From Chloroflexota bacterium (GTDB lineage Bacteria > Chloroflexota > Anaerolineae > Anaerolineales > Villigracilaceae): a stretch of DNA of 64,000 bases. The notes beneath the pieces are model-generated. The model saw only the letters and a program-made list of their open reading frames with translations. It searched no databases and was not told the origin of the DNA. The stretch lies in contig JAKOVF010000308.1 in NCBI GenBank assembly GCA_029782225.1, positions 46,170 to 110,169 on the forward strand, read 5' to 3'. Made by a program: the position numbers and the translations under genes. Positions within the stretch are counted from its first letter, which is position 1. Every line of letters starts with the position of its first letter. Shown here piece after piece: positions 53,082 to 60,988 of this stretch.

Positions 53082-54116
53082 TTATTTCTTCAAACTCTCT
53101 TCAATCGCAGATTTCATTGCGTCGAGCACTTTCGATTCGACGGCGTTCTTCGCGACGCGTATCGCACTTTTGATCGCCTTTGTATCGGAACGGCCGTGAC
53201 CGATGAAGACGAGTCCATTCACGCCCAGCAGGGGAGCCGCACCTTGATCCGATGGATCGAGCAGATTCCGGATCGTGCCAAGCGCAGGTTTGACCAATAG
53301 ACCGCCGATCTTGGTGACGATACTGCCGTTCTTAATCGTCTCGCGGATCTTGTCGATGATTAGCTTGGCGACCGCCTCGGATGATTTCAACATCACATTG
53401 CCGGTAAAACCGTCGGTCACGGCCACATCTACTTTGCCGCCGATGACCTCCTTGCCTTCCACGTTGCCGTAGTAATTTAGGCGCGAGGCTTTAAAGAGGG
53501 GCGTCGCTTCTTTTACAAGATGATTGCCTTTGCCTTCCTCTTCACCGTTTGAAACCAATCCCACTTTTGGGTTCTTCACGCCCCGAACTCTCTCGGCATA
53601 AATGCTTCCCATAATTCCAAATTGGAGAAGATTCAGGGGTTTGCAGTCCGGGTTTGCGCCGATGTCGAGAACTACGCATGAACCGGTCGCGGTGGGAAAG
53701 ATCGGGGCCAGGGCGGGCAGATCCACGCCTGCCAGCGGTCCCAGGCGAAAATATGCGGTAGCCATCGCTGCACCGGTGTTGCCGGCGGTGACAAAGGCAT
53801 CCGCCTCGCCATTTTTGACCAGGTCAATCCCGACGGCCATGGAATTTTTGGCGTTTGGCCGACGCGCTTTCAGGGCCAGCGCCATCCCCTTGTCCTCCAT
53901 AGTCAGCATTTCGGGTGCATGGACGATGCGAACGGGGAGAGTTGCGGGTTTCCCCTGCGGGGATGATAGGGCGGAATCAAGCACCGGCTTGATCTTCGAT
54001 TCGTCTCCCACCAGAATAATTTCCACCTCATATTCACGCGCTGCTTCCACTGAGCCGAGAACATCCGGTGTCGGAAAGTTATCGCTCCCCATCGCGTCTA
54101 CAACAATTCTTGTCAT
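53082..54116 (-). CDS. plsX: Phosphate acyltransferase
   Basis: 344 residues. Converts acyl-ACP to acyl-phosphate for membrane phospholipid synthesis. Blocks: RIVVDAMGSDNFPTPDVLGS (N-terminus, always conserved), GKPATLPVRIVHAPEMLTME, DAFVTAGNTGAAMATAYFRL, TGSCVVLDIGANPDCKPLNL, TDGFTGNVMLKSSEAVA and GAAPLLGVNGLVFIGHGRSD. It follows the sensor kinase gene after 9 bases on the same strand. GGAGATTGC lies before the ATG, inside the kinase gene's tail. Confidence 0.96.
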   Translation of the reverse strand: MTRIVVDAMGSDNFPTPDVLGSVEAAREYEVEIILVGDESKIKPVLDSALSSPQGKPATLPVRIVHAPEMLTMEDKGMALALKARRPNAKNSMAVGIDLVKNGEADAFVTAGNTGAAMATAYFRLGPLAGVDLPALAPIFPTATGSCVVLDIGANPDCKPLNLLQFGIMGSIYAERVRGVKNPKVGLVSNGEEEGKGNHLVKEATPLFKASRLNYYGNVEGKEVIGGKVDVAVTDGFTGNVMLKSSEAVAKLIIDKIRETIKNGSIVTKIGGLLVKPALGTIRNLLDPSDQGAAPLLGVNGLVFIGHGRSDTKAIKSAIRVAKNAVESKVLDAMKSAIEESLKK

Positions 54117-54125
54117 GCAATCTCC

Positions 54126-56426
54126 TTATGCGCTTCGTTCATTCGGTTTTCCGAGCGTGAAGCAAAATTTCGCGCCTTTGTCCAACTCTGATTCTACCCA
54201 GATTTTGCCGCCGTGAACCTCCACAATCCTTTTTACCAAAGACAGGCCCACTCCTGTGCCTTCCGAATCCGGGTTCAGTTTATTGAACAGGCCAAAGATC
54301 CGCTCATGATAGCGGGGATCGATCCCGATACCGTTGTCCTTTACATAGAAGACACATTCTCCATTCACTTCATCCACGCCGACCTCGATCACCGGCTCTG
54401 GTTGACTGCCCATATAAGAGGCCGCGTTATCGAGCAGGTTTTGCATGACCTCGACCAGCCGCGCCCGGTCGCCGTACACGTCCGGCAGGCCGCTTCCTAT
54501 CTGGACCCTGGCAGGGGAGGCGCTGAGTTTGCCTTCGACCAGGCTGAGGGCCTCCCTCACGATCTCCTCAAAAGGAATGATCTCAGGCGGGTTGATAAGG
54601 CGCCCGATCCGCGAAAGCTCAAGCAAATCGGTCAGGAGCATGTGCATTTTCTGGGTCGCATCTTCGATGCGCTGGAGATCCTGCTGGAGACGTTCCTGGT
54701 TCCCTGATTTCGCGTCCTTTTCAAGGTAAGGCAGATACCCACGTATCGTAATGAGCGGACTCTTGAGGTCATGAGAAACTGTGTACGTGAATTGTTCCAG
54801 TTCTGCATTCTTGCTCTCCAACTCTCTGATCAGGGCCTCGCGTTCCAGCTCGATCTTCTTGATACTTGTCATGTCTGTCACAACTGCCATATACAGGCGC
54901 GAGTTTTCGATGGCGATGGCAGCTTGAGGTGCGACTCCCATGAGCAGCGACAAGTGTTCCTCGCTAAAGGCACGGATGTCATAGCTTTGAACCGAGATCG
55001 CGCCAATGATTCTTTTCCCAATCAGCATGGGGACAAACAGGGCTGATGCTGCAATCTTTGTCTTATCGCCCAAGTGATACTCGGCCTGGCGCGCCTGTTC
55101 AACCTCTGCAGCCGTCCGAAAGACCTGGATCAGTTCGCCCTCTCGTAATGTCTTTGCGATGCGGTTATAGGCGGTCAGCTTTGTCGTTGGTTCCTGCCAG
55201 CGTTGCCCGTTTTCATAATATAGAGGAAAGGAAACCTGCTCTGTGGATTCGTCATAAAGACAGATGTAGAAGACGTCCAGCGGAATGTTGCGCTGCACCT
55301 GTTCCAGGATGACCTCCAGGACGCTGTCAAGATCCTGCAAACTTGAAACCGCCTTCCCAATATTGTTAAGCATGGACAGGCGATCGACATGTTTCTGTAT
55401 TTCCCGCGCGTAGTGTTTCAGGGCCATTTCGGCCTCTTTACGCTCCGTGATGTCGATGCATGTGCCGTGGATGTAGAGTGCTTTTCCCTGTTCATCTTTC
55501 ACAACCACAGACTCGTCCCGTACCCATACCCATCCACCCTGCTTGTGCTGCATGCGATATTCCCACAGGCTCTTGCCGGCTGCGTTGATTCGCTGTTGGC
55601 TTCCTGCCAGAACGCCCGGCAGATCGTCCGGGTGCACAACGCTTTTCCAGAAGTCCGAACTGCTTAACCATTCCTGCGGCGTGTAACCGGTCAAATCTTC
55701 GATCTGTGGGCTGATATAGAGGGCGCTGGCATTCCCATCAGGGATGTCTCGATAGGTGACCACAGGAGTCTGTTCCACAAGGGTTCGATAAAGCTGCTCC
55801 GTCTCGCGTAATGCGTTCTCCGTTTTGACACGCTCTGATAGTTCCTTTTGGGATGCACGCAGACTTTCATTTACCGTGTTCGACAGAATGTGAACGGCCC
55901 CGGCTGTTACCAGCAGGATGCAGGCTGTTGCAATGAAATCGTCAGCAATGCTGCCATGGTGGGAATAATCAGGTGTGAACAGACCCAGGATTTCGCCGAA
56001 TACCAGCCAGCCCAGACAAAGAATGGTGATAGCGGTTAATTGGAAAACCGCTCTTCTTTTCAGAATGAGGCTGGCAATGATTAAGATGGAGGGGTAGGCA
56101 ATGATCGCAATATCATGAATGCCCTGTCCGATGGTGGCGAGGATTGTTATCATGATCGTCAAAACAACCGCGATCAGTCCCGCGGCCAGTTGTGTCCGCC
56201 CCATGCGAGTGAAATGGATCACCAGCAAAAGCGGAAAGATGGTCACGCTCATGATGACAGCTTCAACGGTCAATCCTCTTATGAAATAGAGAGGAATGAT
56301 GATAGCCAGCCCACTAATTACTAGGATTGAGATCCAGAAAAGAACACGGCCAATTGCCTGCCTGCTGATTTCTGTGCTAAGCAGGCCCATTTCGGACGGA
56401 ATTTTTGATCTCTTGGAGTCATCCAT
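54126..56426 (-). CDS. Membrane PAS-GAF sensor histidine kinase
   Basis: 766 residues from ATG 56426 (AAGGAAG before it). About six to seven membrane helices (20-190), PAS domain with PAC (about 205-330: TYRDIPDGNASALYISPQIE and IHGTCIDITERKEAEMAL), GAF domain (about 345-510), HisKA with phospho-acceptor His in TYTVSHDLKSPLITIRGYL (about 550), and HATPase with NLLDNAASYMG (N box), VKDNGIGIDPRY (G1) and GTGVGLSLVKRIV (G2). No response regulator is next to it, so its partner is elsewhere. The gene directly downstream is plsX, an odd partner that would tie the kinase's expression to phospholipid synthesis. Confidence 0.93.
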   Translation of the reverse strand: MDDSKRSKIPSEMGLLSTEISRQAIGRVLFWISILVISGLAIIIPLYFIRGLTVEAVIMSVTIFPLLLVIHFTRMGRTQLAAGLIAVVLTIMITILATIGQGIHDIAIIAYPSILIIASLILKRRAVFQLTAITILCLGWLVFGEILGLFTPDYSHHGSIADDFIATACILLVTAGAVHILSNTVNESLRASQKELSERVKTENALRETEQLYRTLVEQTPVVTYRDIPDGNASALYISPQIEDLTGYTPQEWLSSSDFWKSVVHPDDLPGVLAGSQQRINAAGKSLWEYRMQHKQGGWVWVRDESVVVKDEQGKALYIHGTCIDITERKEAEMALKHYAREIQKHVDRLSMLNNIGKAVSSLQDLDSVLEVILEQVQRNIPLDVFYICLYDESTEQVSFPLYYENGQRWQEPTTKLTAYNRIAKTLREGELIQVFRTAAEVEQARQAEYHLGDKTKIAASALFVPMLIGKRIIGAISVQSYDIRAFSEEHLSLLMGVAPQAAIAIENSRLYMAVVTDMTSIKKIELEREALIRELESKNAELEQFTYTVSHDLKSPLITIRGYLPYLEKDAKSGNQERLQQDLQRIEDATQKMHMLLTDLLELSRIGRLINPPEIIPFEEIVREALSLVEGKLSASPARVQIGSGLPDVYGDRARLVEVMQNLLDNAASYMGSQPEPVIEVGVDEVNGECVFYVKDNGIGIDPRYHERIFGLFNKLNPDSEGTGVGLSLVKRIVEVHGGKIWVESELDKGAKFCFTLGKPNERSA

Positions 56427-56519
56427 GGCGGATACTTCCTTCACGAATCTGAGTTTCCCTCTCTCCACTCAATCCAAATGCCTTTGTCTTCGTGCCTGTA
56501 TCGCTTCGAAAACCCTTGC

Positions 56520-56547
56520 TTGACAATGGCATGAAGGCGATTATAAT
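56520..56547 (+). promoter_or_regulatory. Consensus promoter of the tRNA-Leu gene
   Basis: TTGACA (56520-56525), 16-base spacer, TATAAT (56542-56547), both hexamers perfect. Confidence 0.85.
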
Positions 56548-56580
56548 ACGGCCTGCCCCCGAAAAGTATGGGACAGGTTT

Positions 56581-56662
56581 GCGCTGGTGCTGGAACTGGC
56601 AGACAGGCATGGTTGAGGGCCATGTGGAGAAATCCGTGGAGGTTCAAGTCCTCTCCAGCGCA
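56581..56662 (+). tRNA. tRNA-Leu (anticodon GAG)
   Basis: Acceptor stem GCGCTGG (56581-56587) pairs with CCAGCGC (56655-56661), discriminator A. D-arm GGAACTGGCAGAC as in Leu tRNAs; anticodon stem CATGG/CCATG with loop TTGAGGG and anticodon GAG at 56615-56617; class II long variable arm (TGGAGAAATCCGT); T-arm GGAGG-TTCAAGT-CCTCT. CCA is not encoded (CAC follows). It reads CUC and, by wobble, CUU codons. Confidence 0.93.
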
Positions 56663-56685
56663 CACAAATTGATGTGATCGTAGAA

Positions 56686-56716
56686 AAAATCCCCGCGAGT
56701 TCGGGGATTTTCTTTA
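56686..56716. terminator. Terminator of tRNA-Leu and of the ABC-DDAH operon
   Basis: AAAATCCCCG / CGGGGATTTT (56686-56695, 56702-56711), loop CGAGTT, T-rich on both strands; the opposing operon ends 8 bases away at 56719. Confidence 0.85.
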
Positions 56717-56718
56717 AG

Positions 56719-57480
56719 TCACTCAAGGATCAGACTGCAGCAGGTTACCGCGCCTTCGGCCTTTGCCAGCTCGCTGACATCCACACGCGTGATGCTGTGT
56801 CCCTGCCGTTCCAATTTCGCCGAGGTTTTTGGAAATGCCGTAGGATAAATAATGGAATCGCCGATGGGCAGGCAATTTGAAGCATACGGTTCAGACACAT
56901 CCACTTCGATCAGATTGAAGTCTGCGAAGTATGTCGGGTCCACCCAGTCTTTGTTGATCAGCAAGGTCGAATTGTCCACGCGGCTGATCGCAGATTTCAA
57001 ATGCAGGCAATCACGCAAGGGAACGCCGCTCACCATGTAGCCGTAGGTATCGAGCAGCTCCTGTAACTGCATGATCGCGTCATTGTTGCTGCGCGTGGAC
57101 ATGCCAACATAGATATGCCTGTCCAGCACCAGCACGTCACCGCCGTCAACCGTGGCCGGCTCGGTCACATAGACAAGCGGGCGGTACGGCGATAATGCGT
57201 GGATGATGGATTCTGTTTCCGCCCTGCGTGACTCAGCCCCGGGTCGAGTGACGACCGCCACCTCCCGCAGGACAACCGCCGCATCTTCCACAAAGACAGA
57301 ATCAGGCAGATCGGCTTCCTCAGGCAGTTCGATGACCTGGCATCCAAGTGAGGCAAGCGCTTGCACGTATGCAGAATGCTGGGCGCGGGCAATGTCGAGA
57401 TTGATTGGGACGCGTTCAATATGGGTCAGCTCGCATTCATCGAAACGCGGGCTGACCTTGCGTGTGATGGCGATCGTCAT
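56719..57480 (-). CDS. Dimethylarginine dimethylaminohydrolase (DDAH)
   Basis: 253 residues from ATG 57480, one base after the stop of the ABC ATPase. Hydrolyses N-omega-methylated arginines to citrulline and methylamines; guanidino-group-modifying pentein fold. Conserved: LPDSVFVEDAAVV (substrate Asp/Glu, about 58-70), TVDGGDVLVLDRHIYVGMSTRSN (about 110-132), His160 in LRDCLHLKSAIS and nucleophilic Cys near 247-248 in GAVTCCSLIL. Citrulline- or arginine-producing relatives (arginine deiminase) are longer and differ in these blocks. Last gene of the amino-acid transporter operon, which points to uptake and use of methylarginine or arginine. Confidence 0.9.
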   Translation of the reverse strand: MTIAITRKVSPRFDECELTHIERVPINLDIARAQHSAYVQALASLGCQVIELPEEADLPDSVFVEDAAVVLREVAVVTRPGAESRRAETESIIHALSPYRPLVYVTEPATVDGGDVLVLDRHIYVGMSTRSNNDAIMQLQELLDTYGYMVSGVPLRDCLHLKSAISRVDNSTLLINKDWVDPTYFADFNLIEVDVSEPYASNCLPIGDSIIYPTAFPKTSAKLERQGHSITRVDVSELAKAEGAVTCCSLILE

Positions 57481-57481
57481 C

Positions 57482-58249
57482 CTATCCACCACCGCTGCGA
57501 TAGCGGTCGATCAAGGCTTGTGTGCGGGAGTCTTTAGGATGACCAAACAATTCAGCAGGCTTTTCAGATTCAATGACTTCGCCATCTGCCATGACGACCA
57601 CCCGGTCAGCTACCTCGCGCGCAAAGCCCATTTCGTGTGTTACGACCAGCATGGTTGTGCCATCCTTGGCCAGCTTCTTCATGACATTCAGGACTTCGCC
57701 GATCAACTCGGGATCCAGCGCAGACGTCGGTTCGTCAAAGAGCATGACCCTGGGTTCCATGGTCAGGGCGCGGGCAATTGCCACACGTTGCTTCTGCCCA
57801 CCGGAGAGGCGTAAGGGATATTCATCTTTTTTGAAGAGCAATCCTACATTATCAAGTTTCTCTTCCGCCAGTTGGATTGCCTTGGCGCGTGGCATACCCT
57901 TGACAATGACTGGAGCCTCAATCACGTTTTCCAAAACAGTCATGTGAGGGAATAAATTGAATTCCTGGAACACCATGCCGGTCTTGAGACGGACCTCATG
58001 GATGAGGCGACGATGCTGTGCCCCTTTTTTTCCCCCTTCGACTTTCAATCCGTCCACTTCGATGATGCCCTCAGATGGCTCCTCAAGGAAGTTTATGCAG
58101 CGCAAGAGAGTGCTTTTCCCCGACCCGCTGCGGCCAATAATGCAGACCACTTCGCGGGGTTCCACCTCGAGAGAGATATCGTTGAGAACATGCAGCATCC
58201 CAAACCATTTTTGCAGATTGGACACTCTGACGATGGGTTCAGCGTTCAT
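57482..58249 (-). CDS. Polar amino-acid ABC transporter, ATPase
   Basis: 255 residues, GlnQ/HisP/ArtP type. Walker [21 protein letters not shown] (about 36-55), Q-loop in [19 protein letters not shown], signature [15 protein letters not shown] (about 149-163), Walker [16 protein letters not shown], switch His in VVTHEMGFA. The [18 protein letters not shown] insert is common in this branch. Overlaps the permease gene by 11 bases and the DDAH gene follows after one base. Confidence 0.96.
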   Translation of the reverse strand: MNAEPIVRVSNLQKWFGMLHVLNDISLEVEPREVVCIIGRSGSGKSTLLRCINFLEEPSEGIIEVDGLKVEGGKKGAQHRRLIHEVRLKTGMVFQEFNLFPHMTVLENVIEAPVIVKGMPRAKAIQLAEEKLDNVGLLFKKDEYPLRLSGGQKQRVAIARALTMEPRVMLFDEPTSALDPELIGEVLNVMKKLAKDGTTMLVVTHEMGFAREVADRVVVMADGEVIESEKPAELFGHPKDSRTQALIDRYRSGGG

Positions 58250-59126
58250 AGGCCTGGGCCATCCGTTTTTCTAGTCTGCTCTGGAACCACGATGAGATAA
58301 TGGTCAGGATCCAATACGCGGCGGCCGCGACGAGGAACATTTCCATGTACTTGCTGTCCTTCTTTGCGTAGCGAGTTGCAAGATAGGTGATTTCCCAGAC
58401 CCCCATCACAGAGACCAGCGCTGAATCCTTCTGCATGGCGATGAATTGATTCCCTACATCAGGAATGATGATGCGGATTGCCTGTGGCAGGACGATCCGC
58501 CGCATCACCTGCCACGGAGTCATACCCAGGGCGATGGCTGCCTCCCTCTGGCCGTAGCCAATGGATAACAGGCCAGCCCGAAAGATCTCGGTCATGTAGG
58601 CGCCGTAGTTCAGACTGAGGGCGAGGATGCCAGCCGGAATCGCATCCATGATGAACACCTTCCCGATGGACGGATATCCAAGCTGGATCAGTTGTTTGCC
58701 AATCTGCGGCAGGCCGAGATAGATCACATAGATCTGGATCAGAAGCGGTGTTCCTCGAATGACAGAGACGTAAAATCCTGATATCCCCTGGGCAACCGAA
58801 TTAGATGATAGGCGCGCGATGGAGCCAAATAACGCCAGGACGGTCGCGATGGCAATCGATGCCAGGGATACGCCGATCGTTGCTCCCGCCCCCTGCAGGA
58901 TGATGTTGTAATGCTCCAGCATGTAGGTCGGATTCACGCGTATCATGAACAGCGCGCCGCCCAGGAGCGCGACCAGGACCAACCAGACGATCCCAACCTT
59001 TACACTGTGGATGAACCGCTGCCGGCGCTGAAGCACGACCAGCCTTTCCCCCAGGCTCGGCGCGGAGTCTTGACCCGAGGAAGGCTTGCTGGGAAGATTT
59101 TGCTTCTGAAGGTCTGTAGTATCCAT
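58239..59126 (-). CDS. Polar amino-acid ABC transporter, permease
   Basis: 295 residues. HisM/GlnP-type permease with a cytosolic N-terminal tail of about 40 residues (Ser/Gln/Pro-rich), then six or so helices. The EAA loop [20 protein letters not shown] (about 210-229) docks on the ATPase. Strand [20 protein letters not shown] and [19 protein letters not shown] are family blocks. Only one permease gene is present, so it should form a homodimer. Overlaps the ATPase gene by 11 bases. Confidence 0.94.
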   Translation of the reverse strand: MDTTDLQKQNLPSKPSSGQDSAPSLGERLVVLQRRQRFIHSVKVGIVWLVLVALLGGALFMIRVNPTYMLEHYNIILQGAGATIGVSLASIAIATVLALFGSIARLSSNSVAQGISGFYVSVIRGTPLLIQIYVIYLGLPQIGKQLIQLGYPSIGKVFIMDAIPAGILALSLNYGAYMTEIFRAGLLSIGYGQREAAIALGMTPWQVMRRIVLPQAIRIIIPDVGNQFIAMQKDSALVSVMGVWEITYLATRYAKKDSKYMEMFLVAAAAYWILTIISSWFQSRLEKRMAQAYER

Positions 59127-59189
59127 TTGGTCGGACCGCCTTAGATGAGTGAGAGGTCACACAATGACCTCTCACTCTCTGAACCAAAG

Positions 59190-60200
59190 TTAGTGGTTGA
59201 GCAACGATGTATCGAATTTAGCAGCGGCTGTGGTCAGGTCTGTTCCATAATATTTCATGGACAGATTCAGAAGCGTGCCATCTGCGTGCAGGCCAGCAGT
59301 GATTTCGGACACCTTTGCAATCAACGATGTCGGATCCAGGCTCGAGGAACGATCGAAAGCTGGCGCAAGGTACTCAAAGTATAGCGGGTCTCCCAGTTGC
59401 TTGATGGGTCTCCCATTCTTGATCGCTTCCTGACCGGTGGGTTGAGCGGTGATCACTCCGTCGAGGCGCAGACCGTCACCCAGGGCGAGGTCTTCAATGG
59501 CTGTGCTGTCCGTGTCATATCCCTTGATATCTGCATCCTTGATCTGGTAAGTGATATCAGGAACACCCGGGATGACCAGGGTGCCGTTCAGATAGCTTTC
59601 ATAAGTACAGCCACTGCAGACGCCGATTTTCTTGCCGCTCAAATCGGCAGGCGTCTTGTATGTTGTATTTTCCGCATTGACAAACAGCGCGGCTGGAGTT
59701 GTGTAGTAGGGCTGCGAGAAATACAGTACCTTGGCCCGTTCAGGAGTTATGGTGACTGAGCCAATGCCAATATCCCAGCGGTCCGACCAGTTGCCGGCCA
59801 CCAGGAGTCCCCAATCTGGCGTTACGAAGCAGGCTTCCACCCCCAGGCCTTTGGCGATAGCGGCAGCCACGTCGATATCAAAGCCTTCCAGTTCCCCAAG
59901 GGTCTTTTGGTCCTCAGCGCATTTCGTACCGGGCGTGCGTTGAGGGTTAGCTTTGAGGGATGATTGAGGCGGGTACGCCGGATCAGTGAACGAGACCAGA
60001 GTCCCTCGTGCTTGAATCGCTGCCAGCAAATCCCCTCCAGCCGCAGGAGCCTGGGTAGGTGCCTCTGTAGCCGCCGGCGCCTGGGTCACAACTTCGGTTG
60101 CGGCAGGTGCTTGAGTCGCTGTGGGAGCAGGAGTGCCGCAAGCCGCAAGGACAAGCGAGGCCAACACAAACAGGTTGGCCAGTACGAACAGTTTCTTCAT
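59190..60200 (-). CDS. Amino-acid-binding lipoprotein of the ABC transporter
   Basis: 336 residues from ATG 60200, chosen because GGAGGAG precedes it and a lipoprotein signal starts there (MKKLFVLANLFVLASLVLAAC with lipobox LAAC at 18-21). A low-complexity linker (TPAPTATQAPAATEVVTQAP and on, about 22-60) tethers the SBP_bac_3 domain: LEGFDIDVAAAIAKGLG, WDIGIGSVTITPERAKVLYF, DLSGKKIGVCSGCTYESYL, YEYLAPAF-type C-terminal blocks. The ligand is probably a basic amino acid, given the DDAH gene in the operon. First gene; 64 bases before the permease. Confidence 0.93.
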   Translation of the reverse strand: MKKLFVLANLFVLASLVLAACGTPAPTATQAPAATEVVTQAPAATEAPTQAPAAGGDLLAAIQARGTLVSFTDPAYPPQSSLKANPQRTPGTKCAEDQKTLGELEGFDIDVAAAIAKGLGVEACFVTPDWGLLVAGNWSDRWDIGIGSVTITPERAKVLYFSQPYYTTPAALFVNAENTTYKTPADLSGKKIGVCSGCTYESYLNGTLVIPGVPDITYQIKDADIKGYDTDSTAIEDLALGDGLRLDGVITAQPTGQEAIKNGRPIKQLGDPLYFEYLAPAFDRSSSLDPTSLIAKVSEITAGLHADGTLLNLSMKYYGTDLTTAAAKFDTSLLNH

Positions 60201-60319
60201 TTTCTCCTCCGAGAGAAAGTAGGGTGGAATATGCAATTTCAAACAATGGAGAGAATAGGTTAGGCGACACCTCCATGTGTCTGAAAATTGCTCGGATGTT
60301 TGGCGCATCCAGTTGACCA

Positions 60320-60348
60320 AGCATAGACCATTTTTCACAAATCTGCAA
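60320..60348 (-). promoter_or_regulatory. Promoter of the ABC-DDAH operon
   Basis: Minus strand TTGCAG (60343-60348), 17-base spacer, TATGCT (60320-60325), about 120 bases before the ATG. The long leader (60201-60319) shows no riboswitch I can name. Confidence 0.5.
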
Positions 60349-60464
60349 GAGATTGGGCCAATAGATTCGCAGGAGACGGCTCCACACGGACCGTTTCGAT
60401 CCGTTTTCCACTCGCTTAATTCGTAGATGGTAAAATTGCACATCACATATTCAAGGAGTTGGTT

Positions 60465-60872
60465 ATGGCTGCCATCTTTCCGAGCGAAGAGTGGTTAAAG
60501 GGACTGGAAACGAAACTTAATTCCGATGGACGATACGCAGACATTGCGAAGAATTGGGAAGGAGATCTGTTCATCATCGTGGAACCTGTGGGCAATTTGA
60601 AGGAACAAACCGCATTCTATCTGGACCTGTGGCATGGTCGGTGCCGAAAGGCTGAGTTCCAGCCCGACTTGTCTTCTCATTCGCCTGTTTTCACCTTGAC
60701 TTCGAATTATGACAACATCAAAGAGATTCTCACGGGCAAGTTGAATCCCATGACAGCCATGATGACCATGAAACTGAGAGTGAAAGGCAACATGGGATAC
60801 ATGATGCGCAACGTCCCGACCGTGCTCGATTTTGTGCGCTGCGCGCAGGAAGTGACGAAGGAAATCTTGTAA
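60465..60872 (+). CDS. SCP2 sterol-carrier-type protein
   Basis: 135 residues from ATG 60465 (CAAGGAG 7 bases before). SCP2-type lipid-binding fold: FPSEEWLKGLETKLNSDGRY, WEGDLFIIVEPVGNLKEQTA, DLSSHSPVFTLTSNYDNIKE, ILTGKLNPMTAMMTMKLRVK. Longer at the N-terminus than the SCP2 protein at 36279. It is the gene before the aldehyde:ferredoxin oxidoreductase on the same strand, suggesting a role in carrying a lipid-derived aldehyde or acid. Confidence 0.85.
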   Translation: MAAIFPSEEWLKGLETKLNSDGRYADIAKNWEGDLFIIVEPVGNLKEQTAFYLDLWHGRCRKAEFQPDLSSHSPVFTLTSNYDNIKEILTGKLNPMTAMMTMKLRVKGNMGYMMRNVPTVLDFVRCAQEVTKEIL

Positions 60873-60881
60873 CTCCTCCCT

Positions 60882-60980
60882 AGGCGTTGTCGAAGGGTAT
60901 TGATTCGGCGCTTCGACTGCGCTCATATCGTCCGGACACTTGCACCGTGCGCAAGTACGGTGTGTCCTTCGGGAGCGCGA
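60882..60980. repeat. Palindromic intergenic repeat, TCGAAG/CTTCGA family
   Basis: GTTGTCGAAGGGTA, CGCTTCGACTGCGCTCA, then CTTGCACCGTGCGCAAG and TACGGTGTGTCCTTCGGGAGCG; fills the gap between the SCP2 gene and the oxidoreductase. Also similar to the right half of 39451-39564. Confidence 0.65.
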
Positions 60981-60988
60981 AAGTTTTT

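Noticed and set aside
60201..60319. Amino-acid riboswitch in the leader of the ABC-DDAH operon
   Set aside because: No glycine, lysine or guanidine riboswitch motif recognised; only a long untranslated leader.
60201..60446. 82-residue extension of the ABC binding lipoprotein
   Set aside because: The extension would bury the lipoprotein signal and runs over the operon promoter; GGAGGAG marks the ATG at 60200.
60887..60988. 34-residue N-terminal extension of aor
   Set aside because: It translates a dispersed palindromic repeat; other AOR proteins start near MQPILKIDL-type sequence.
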